From NCBI GenBank assembly GCA_026986135.1, contig JALSPD010000001.1, forward strand, positions 1-5,962: 5,962 nt of DNA, read 5' to 3'. The translations under genes were made by a program, and so were the position numbers. Under the pieces are notes generated by a model that saw only the letters and a program-made list of their open reading frames with translations, ran no database searches and was not told the origin of the DNA. The DNA is from DHVE2 group archaeon. Lineage in GTDB: Archaea; Thermoplasmatota; Thermoplasmata; Thermoplasmatales; Aciduliprofundaceae. Below are positions 1 to 4,730 of the stretch, one piece after another (positions within the stretch are counted from its first letter, which is position 1; each line of letters opens with the position of its first letter).

Positions 1-171
1 ATATCTGCAGGTGCCCATTTTGCCCTAGGATACGGTGCGGATTATGCGGATCTTGATGGTTTCTGGGATCTTTCATCGCAGCCATTTGAGGGCGTGAAAT
101 TTAAAGATGGTTTTATAGAAGTATCTGAACGCGCAGGACTTGGAATTGTTGAAAATAAAGAAAATCCTTAG
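1..171 (+). CDS. Enolase-superfamily (MR/MLE-type) enzyme, C-terminal 56 residues only
   Basis: Frame 1 is open from the window edge to a TAG stop at 169-171. The residues read HFALGYGADYADLDGFWDL, then a short loop, KFKDGFIEVSERAGLGI, and a short charged tail. This is the typical end of the mandelate racemase / muconate lactonizing group: a histidine-containing helix, the LDG turn, a 'dG.i.v....GLGI' strand pair and the stop soon after. Dipeptide (L-Ala-D/L-Glu) epimerases and o-succinylbenzoate synthases end this way. The catalytic lysines and the Asp/Glu metal ligands lie upstream of the window, so the substrate cannot be assigned. The gene converges on the minus-strand gene to its right and shares 4 nt with it. 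Family membership is fairly sure; a specific enzyme name would be a guess. Confidence 0.75.
   Translation: MSAGAHFALGYGADYADLDGFWDLSSQPFEGVKFKDGFIEVSERAGLGIVENKENP
152..165 (-). terminator. Oligo-T terminator candidate for the HD / membrane-protein unit
   Basis: Read on the minus strand just past the TAA stop of the membrane-protein gene, the sequence is TTTTCTTTATTTTC, three short T runs. With the T runs at 173-185 on the other strand, the convergent junction carries U-rich termination signals in both directions. No hairpin is visible. The role is inferred from position and composition. Confidence 0.35.
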
Positions 172-908
172 ATTTTTCTCTTTTTCACATGGTATGAGTG
201 TGGTATGAAGGGATTGGTCTTTGCCTCGTATATGAATATGTGGGGGTATGTGTTTTTAAGATACTGCACATAGTAAACCCATTCGTATGAAAGAAGGCGA
301 TAGAGATTTTCAATATCGCTTTTTATATCCAGCCTATCTTCCTGCGGGAGTTTTTCAAAATTTAAAACTCTTCTCAGCTCCTCGGTGACATGAAGCAGAT
401 TCCAGAGCAGCTCGGTGAACCTTTCATGCTCCATAAGAGTTGGATTGTCCAGGAGATTAACTGCAAATTCCTTGTTGTCCAGGAGAAATTTTCTGAGTTC
501 GTACAGGTTCATCCTTTCTATATTTATGTTGTAATTGCGTTCCCCAATTCTCTCTTTGAGTTCATCAAAATCCTCATCAGAAAAATCCTCAATTGAAATT
601 ATGTCCTTGGCAAACTCCTCTATTTCCATATCGTATTTTGAGAGGTATCTTAAAAGATCCTTGCCAATCTCAGCAAAGAATGAGGCGATCACAATATTGA
701 GTTTTTCAATTCTCTCTTGCTTCTGCCGTCTTGAAATTAGACTGTTCAACACAATACTTACTAGAAGAACTGAGATTGGAAGAAAACCGAGCTGAACAAG
801 GATGTATTTCTCTATAAATGTTGTGTCATGAAATGTCAGATAATTCACAATGTAAAAGAAAAGGGACATCAGGAGAAGAATAGCACTTATTTTAATTTCC
901 CATTTCAT
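168..908 (-). CDS. Conserved two-TM membrane protein of unknown function
   Basis: A 246-residue protein starting at ATG 908. Two hydrophobic helices lie at about residues 5-24 and 32-57. A basic stop-transfer stretch (SRRQKQERIEK, 59-69) follows, then a charged, mostly helical domain to the C-terminus that is probably cytoplasmic. Conserved-looking elements are the LNIVIASFFAEIG helix (70-82), HERFTELLWNLLHVTEELRR (161-180) and the tail NLYRLLSYEW...YLKNTYPHIF...TNPF (201-234). From memory, this architecture (MKWEIKIS start, 'EKLN.VI..FF.E.G' and 'YP.LF....NPF' end) belongs to a conserved hypothetical membrane family of archaea and bacteria with no assigned function. No catalytic motif is recognised. 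The start is supported by AAGGTG, with 5 nt between GGTG and the ATG. The gene follows the HD phosphohydrolase after only 9 nt, so it is probably co-transcribed with it and may tether or regulate it. Its stop overlaps the end of the convergent enolase-family gene. Confidence 0.85.
   Translation of the reverse strand: MKWEIKISAILLLMSLFFYIVNYLTFHDTTFIEKYILVQLGFLPISVLLVSIVLNSLISRRQKQERIEKLNIVIASFFAEIGKDLLRYLSKYDMEIEEFAKDIISIEDFSDEDFDELKERIGERNYNINIERMNLYELRKFLLDNKEFAVNLLDNPTLMEHERFTELLWNLLHVTEELRRVLNFEKLPQEDRLDIKSDIENLYRLLSYEWVYYVQYLKNTYPHIFIYEAKTNPFIPHSYHVKKRKI
173..185 (+). terminator. Oligo-T terminator candidate for the enolase-family gene
   Basis: Directly after the TAG stop the plus strand reads TTTTTCTCTTTTT, two T5 runs separated by CTC. 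Archaeal RNA polymerase terminates at such U-rich stretches without needing a hairpin. The tract lies inside the convergent gene, where it encodes the lysine/arginine-rich C-terminus (KKRKI). Confidence 0.45.
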
Positions 909-913
909 ACCTG

Positions 914-919
914 CACCTT
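914..919 (-). promoter_or_regulatory. Shine-Dalgarno site (AAGGTG) of the two-TM membrane protein
   Basis: On the minus strand AAGGTG is followed by five bases (CAGGT) and then the ATG at 908. The site overlaps the TAA stop of the upstream HD gene, so ribosomes finishing that gene arrive at this start. GGTG followed by exactly 5 nt is the same geometry seen at the other two operon-internal starts in the window. Confidence 0.65.
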
Positions 920-2219
920 AGAGATTCAGTATCCTTTTGGCTTCCCTTCTTACCCTATCCACAGCATCTTTCCTTGTTACAATCATAAGGGCCCAGTCCT
1001 GAACCTTTCGCAGCTGCAGTGCCCTTGCGAGAGGAGAGTATTTGGAAAGTTCATGGATTTCGTTTCCATCAATAACCTTAACATTGGTCTTGTTTAGCCT
1101 CGGCTCAGATAGCTGTGCGATATTTTCTGGTATGTCTATAAGCACATAGCGAGGATCCAGGCCTGCAGCTTCAGCGATCTCCCTCTCAACTCTTCTTCTT
1201 CTCTTAAGATCATCCAGCTTGGACATTTCCTCAATAATGTTCTCGTTGTCTTTTATCTCGTCCACCCTCAATACCAGTGCTTTTTTAAATAATCTACGAT
1301 ATTTAAGCCTCAATGCTATTTCCCTGGGATATCCTTTCTGGGAAAGCAGAAGAGAAATGAGTTCAGAATCGTTGAATTTGTAAATATCAAGCCAGTTATC
1401 CATTTCAATCTCTTCCACAGCCCTTGAAAGCATGAGTTCTCCAATGCGATTAGTCTTATGGAAATATACTGAAGAGTACATCAGGGCCCTCGCTACAAGC
1501 ATACCCTCCAGAGCAGGTACACCTTTTTTGTCAATCATCAGTTCTCCGTTTTTAACCTTGATTGTGTTGAGAATCCTGTAAACATCAATCATCCCATGAG
1601 CAACACCAGTATAATGCGCATCTCTGAGCAGATAATCTATTTGATCAGCATCTAGAGGACCGCTAATTATGTTGACAAGATAATTCTTTTCAGCGCCGAA
1701 ATATGCCTGCCCTCCAACCTTGGTGATATCATATTTCTTTTCAGTTTTACCAAGTATCATCCTGCAAACCATATCAATGTCAATACCGTAATCTTTGAGA
1801 ATCTCGTGGATCCTTTCTCTTTCCTCTATATCAAGCCCCTCTAGTATGTCTATGTCTCCCCTTATTATTTTGGTTGTAATCTCCATATGATCCATACCGG
1901 TTTTTTCGTGAAGAAGATACTCAAGCGTATGGGAAAATGGTGAATGGCCAAGATCATGCAGCATCCCTGCAACCTTGAGTGTCTCAATTTCAATATTGGG
2001 TAGTCCAAGGGCCTCACCCATCTTTCCTGCAACCTGTCCAACACCTATTGAATGCTCAAGACGTGTGTGGTTTGCTCCAGGGAAAACCAGGTACCCAAGA
2101 CCGAGTTGTTTTATACCATTCAACCTCTGCATTTCAGGGGTTTCAAGAATACGCAGCGTTGCCCCTTCAAATTTGAAACTTCCATGTATGGCATCATGGA
2201 TTATCTTGTAGGTGGACAT
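918..2219 (-). CDS. SAMHD1/dGTPase-like HD-domain phosphohydrolase
   Basis: A 433-residue soluble protein. The HD core fills about residues 1-200. HTRLEHS (51-57) supplies Arg53 and metal-ligand His56. HDLGHSPFSH (88-97) supplies the HD pair His88/Asp89, plus His92 and His97. DHMEI contains His111. LDADQIDYLLRDA (189-201) supplies the last ligand Asp192, with Tyr196 and Asp200. Aligned from memory with human SAMHD1, these correspond to R164, H167, H206/D207, H210, H215, H233, D311, Y315 and D319, so the whole active site looks intact. The family hydrolyses dNTPs to deoxynucleoside plus triphosphate, and the expected role is cytoplasmic dNTP control, housekeeping or anti-phage. Substrate specificity and allosteric control cannot be read from the sequence. 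Residues 200-433 are a helical, charged C-terminal part. The ATG lies about 25 nt from a TATA-box centre and lacks a Shine-Dalgarno site, implying a leaderless mRNA. The two-TM membrane protein follows 9 nt downstream. Confidence 0.92.
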   Translation of the reverse strand: MSTYKIIHDAIHGSFKFEGATLRILETPEMQRLNGIKQLGLGYLVFPGANHTRLEHSIGVGQVAGKMGEALGLPNIEIETLKVAGMLHDLGHSPFSHTLEYLLHEKTGMDHMEITTKIIRGDIDILEGLDIEERERIHEILKDYGIDIDMVCRMILGKTEKKYDITKVGGQAYFGAEKNYLVNIISGPLDADQIDYLLRDAHYTGVAHGMIDVYRILNTIKVKNGELMIDKKGVPALEGMLVARALMYSSVYFHKTNRIGELMLSRAVEEIEMDNWLDIYKFNDSELISLLLSQKGYPREIALRLKYRRLFKKALVLRVDEIKDNENIIEEMSKLDDLKRRRRVEREIAEAAGLDPRYVLIDIPENIAQLSEPRLNKTNVKVIDGNEIHELSKYSPLARALQLRKVQDWALMIVTRKDAVDRVRREAKRILNL

Positions 2220-2238
2220 AAAAAGGAAATGAAAAGTG
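2220..2238 (-). terminator. Pyrimidine-rich stretch, possible terminator of the upstream operon
   Basis: Downstream of the membrane-hydrolase gene (TAG at 2278-2276), the minus strand has a T/C-rich run ending in TTTCCTTTTT just before the HD start. It could end transcripts of the right-hand operon as a U-rich archaeal terminator. It also lies between the HD TATA box and its start, so it may simply be promoter-associated sequence. No hairpin is seen. Confidence 0.25.
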
Positions 2239-2254
2239 CTTTTATAAATTTTGC
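2239..2254 (-). promoter_or_regulatory. Archaeal BRE/TATA promoter for the HD-phosphohydrolase unit
   Basis: On the minus strand the block reads GCAAAA (BRE-like, 2254-2249) followed directly by TTTATAAAAG (TATA box, 2248-2239). The box is centred about 25 nt before the ATG at 2219. Since archaeal transcription starts about 25 nt downstream of the TATA centre, initiation should fall at or within a base or two of the ATG. The interval has no GGTG-type ribosome site, which agrees with a leaderless message. Confidence 0.7.
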
Positions 2255-2275
2255 CTTTTTGTGTGCTTCTATTCT

Positions 2276-3403
2276 CTATACGTTTATACCACCAACCTCT
2301 TCAAGCTGCTCTCGGCTTCTTGCCTCTTTGTCGCTGATTTCCACAACTCCCCGCCTTTTTCTTATGTACTGAACTGCAAAGTACGCTATAAGGATTGGAG
2401 GAAGGATGTAATAAACGATGTAGTTGAGAAGGGATACCACATACCACTCTGCCATGTTCTCGGAGGAGGATATGCCTAGCATAGTGGCCCATGGCATCTC
2501 AAAATGGTGAACCCTGCTCCAGGCATTCATATTGAATATTATCAGAAGGGCATTGGTGTAATTTGCGAATATATTGGCAAGGGTGCTCATACTTCTTGTT
2601 ACCTTGAATCCCGGCACACGCTTTGTAGTGAATGGTGGAAACATGTTGCTTCCCATCAACCCGAAGTGATCCGTGAATATGTGTGACCACACTCCGAGCA
2701 TTATTATCCAGAATGCAGTCCATCCCAGGGGCGTGAATCCATAGAGCATAAATCCTATGGGGGCGAAGAGTATCCCCAGAGTTACACTATGCCCCCATCT
2801 TCTGTGCCATGGTATGAAATCTGCGCGTACAGAACCGTCATCTTCTGGGAAAAACGAGAAGTCAGGACCTGACAATATATCTACATGGGTAACTGCATCA
2901 TAGTTGTATTTCAAATCAGCATTGAACTTTGCTTCCCCATGCGATTTCTCTGAAGGGAGATATGAATCAACATAGGGTCTCTTTTCAAATCCAGAGATTA
3001 TTGGACCTATATCGCACAGGACCTTTTTGTTTTCGGTATCAAACTGCACGGTGTACTGTCTCCATTGATCTGAAGATATCTTTATGGTGTGAAGCATCAC
3101 ATTTACTTCCCTCTGCTCATCCTTTGCCTGATCTATGGCATGGGCCAGAGTATCAGCCACCTTTTGCGGGTCAATGTTCCATTCATCCATATCTACCTCA
3201 TAATCATGCCTCTGGAGATACTTTGCAAATCTGAAATCAATGGTGTCTGGGAGAATTCCAAATATTCCTCCGAGTATTATTATCAGGGCCTTGTTCTGCA
3301 CTATTGCATCTGCTATTATATTGTTTCCATAGTACATGTTGGCTATCACAACCACAAAGGTTGCGGTTGCCAGTCCTGCCATAAAATGGGCAAAACCCTT
3401 CAT
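2276..3403 (-). CDS. YdjM/DUF457-like membrane-bound metal-dependent hydrolase with an inserted soluble domain
   Basis: A 375-residue membrane protein. Candidate metal ligands in order: His6 in MKGFAHFMAGL, Asp53 and Asp56 in LPDTIDF, His200 and His205 in HRRWGHS, His241 and Asp245 in SHIFTDHFG, followed by GSNMFPPF. This matches the YdjM family (PF04307) pattern of N-terminal His, 'PDiD', 'HRg.tHS' and 'sH...D....G...l.P'. Those proteins are integral-membrane predicted hydrolases with poorly known substrates. Likely TM helices: about 8-24, 37-52, 204-222, 226-243, 278-292 and 322-346. A charged C-terminal tail (347-375) follows. Residues about 57-199 form a large hydrophilic insert between the second and third ligand clusters, which small family members lack. 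The ATG at 3403 has GGTGAT upstream and lies 4 nt after the stop of the TctA-like permease, so it is the last gene of that operon. The family call is firm; substrate and reaction are unknown. Confidence 0.82.
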   Translation of the reverse strand: MKGFAHFMAGLATATFVVVIANMYYGNNIIADAIVQNKALIIILGGIFGILPDTIDFRFAKYLQRHDYEVDMDEWNIDPQKVADTLAHAIDQAKDEQREVNVMLHTIKISSDQWRQYTVQFDTENKKVLCDIGPIISGFEKRPYVDSYLPSEKSHGEAKFNADLKYNYDAVTHVDILSGPDFSFFPEDDGSVRADFIPWHRRWGHSVTLGILFAPIGFMLYGFTPLGWTAFWIIMLGVWSHIFTDHFGLMGSNMFPPFTTKRVPGFKVTRSMSTLANIFANYTNALLIIFNMNAWSRVHHFEMPWATMLGISSSENMAEWYVVSLLNYIVYYILPPILIAYFAVQYIRKRRGVVEISDKEARSREQLEEVGGINV

Positions 3404-3406
3404 GCT

Positions 3407-3412
3407 ATCACC
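3407..3412 (-). promoter_or_regulatory. Shine-Dalgarno site (GGTGAT) of the membrane hydrolase
   Basis: GGTGAT includes the TGA stop of the upstream permease gene. From GGTG to the ATG at 3403 there are exactly 5 nt (ATAGC). The overlap of ribosome site and stop codon suggests coupled translation of permease and hydrolase. Confidence 0.65.
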
Positions 3413-4730
3413 ACAATCCCAGTAATGCTCCGAGGGATATGCCGCTCATATTCAACCATATGGGAACCAGAATCACCGCCAGACAATGCGATCTTCGTGA
3501 GTTGAAAAGCACAGGTATAAGGCCTATGGCGGTTGCAACGGACATTATTATCAGTCCCTGCCAGGATGTCATGAGATACACCAGAACAACTAAGATTCCA
3601 AGAACCACCAGATTTAGAAGCTTTGCATTTATTTTTGGTATCACCCTTGCCAGAAATCTGGATGCGTAAATAACAACGAAGAATGAAACCAGTCCTGCAA
3701 GGGCTATTCCAGCATCCACCAGGTAGAACTGCTGCACTGTCTCGGGGGTGAATATGAGATTTATACCCATTGCTAGAGCGCCTCTTCTGAGATGAAGCGT
3801 GGGGAGGAAGAAAAGGGCAATGGCCCCCACATAATACACCACTCTTGAAGCACCCATGGAAACGAGAAAGCTCTTATCTCCCTTCTGGGCAAAGGCATGG
3901 GATGCCATGTATCCTCCAACTCCCGCAGTAACTGCAGGTATGAATGCTGCAAACAAACCGCCCACCGAGCCTGCAAGAGAGCCGTGAGCTATTTCCCTTG
4001 GATCCGCATCCACACTCTTTGGCAGGTTCTGATCAGGAATCTCATATTTTGAAATCAGGTTCAGTATTATTGAGGATGTTGCAAATAGCCCTATTAAGGG
4101 CGCCATCAGGCTCTGAAAACCGTGCTCCACGGGTACAAGCGTCTTGCTGAATACTATTATTCCTAGGAGTGCTGAAAGGAAAAATGTAAGGTAGCCTGCA
4201 AGTATGGTCTTCCATGCCTCCTTGAGACCATGAAGTGGATTTTTGTGCCTTCCAAAATCTTTGGGAAACTCTGAAAGAAGCATAAACGCTATAACAGCCC
4301 CTATTATCCAGTGCATGTTGGGCATTGCGATGTCCCATATAACTCCCAGTACATTCATAAAGATCGGGACAAATATTGTGATTGCTATAACACCTATCAG
4401 GGCTCCCGTTGCTATTAGCACAACCGCCTCATGTCCCTTTCTTTCCTTGAGATACCTCTGGGAGGGCATGAGAATGAACATTGTTGAATCGTCCGGCGCG
4501 CTGAAGTATATGGAAGGTATGGTGAATACAAATGCATAGCTTACCAGCATTCCTATCAGCATAAGGGTCATTAGCATGGGATCTATTACAAGACCCATGG
4601 TGAAGTAAAACAGAAGGAAGAAACCTATCACATTGTACACATGCAATCCCGGAAGCATTGACATAAGTGAGCCAATAGCCGTGCCCATAAGGATGAAAAG
4701 TATACACAGCATTAAATACATCAAAGTCAA
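3408..4730 (-). CDS. TctA-like polytopic membrane permease (archaeal COG1784 / DUF112-type), TTG start
   Basis: A 440-residue, very hydrophobic protein with roughly ten or more membrane segments. TctA-family (PF01970-type) landmarks: GTAIGSLMSMLPGLHVYNV (16-34), SAPDDSTMFILMPSQRYLKE (77-96) followed by RKGHEA, and in the second half AHGSLAGSVGGLFAAFIPAV (248-267) followed by TAGVGG. The G...G...PG pattern occurs in both halves, suggesting an internal duplication. Bacterial TctA is the large membrane subunit of tripartite tricarboxylate transporters. Here no TctB or TctC gene is seen next to it; the partner is an OB-fold protein, so citrate uptake should not be assumed. From memory, the archaeal members form a separate clade of unknown substrate. 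The start is TTG at 4730, chosen because GGAGGTG stands 5 nt away and TTGA overlaps the previous stop. The next ATG (4721, codon 4) is 14 nt from the site. The membrane hydrolase follows after 4 nt. Confidence 0.85.
   Translation of the reverse strand: MTLMYLMLCILFILMGTAIGSLMSMLPGLHVYNVIGFFLLFYFTMGLVIDPMLMTLMLIGMLVSYAFVFTIPSIYFSAPDDSTMFILMPSQRYLKERKGHEAVVLIATGALIGVIAITIFVPIFMNVLGVIWDIAMPNMHWIIGAVIAFMLLSEFPKDFGRHKNPLHGLKEAWKTILAGYLTFFLSALLGIIVFSKTLVPVEHGFQSLMAPLIGLFATSSIILNLISKYEIPDQNLPKSVDADPREIAHGSLAGSVGGLFAAFIPAVTAGVGGYMASHAFAQKGDKSFLVSMGASRVVYYVGAIALFFLPTLHLRRGALAMGINLIFTPETVQQFYLVDAGIALAGLVSFFVVIYASRFLARVIPKINAKLLNLVVLGILVVLVYLMTSWQGLIIMSVATAIGLIPVLFNSRRSHCLAVILVPIWLNMSGISLGALLGLW

Noticed and set aside
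535..795. Serine-rich plus-strand frame
   Set aside because: Antisense of a Glu/Asp-rich helical region, which naturally reads as Ser/Leu-rich on the other strand.
918..2219. HD protein as a CRISPR Cas3-type nuclease or a (p)ppGpp hydrolase
   Set aside because: No helicase domain, cas genes or repeats are present. The 'TRLEHS ... HDLGHSPFSH ... DADQIDYLLRD' pattern is that of the SAMHD1/dGTPase group.
2232..2243. Short palindrome-like AAAAGTGCTTTT overlapping the TATA box
   Set aside because: 5-bp arms with a 2-nt centre made mostly of A/T could be chance in an A/T-rich promoter. No second copy was noticed, so I do not call it an operator.
3089..3505. 138-codon open frame on the plus strand
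   Set aside because: It lies antisense across the membrane hydrolase and the permease end, both with clear family motifs. Its translation has no recognisable domain, and it has no ribosome site that I can see.
3408..4730. Naming the permease a tricarboxylate (citrate) transporter
   Set aside because: No TctB or periplasmic TctC partner is adjacent in the window, and the archaeal TctA-like clade has no established substrate that I know of.
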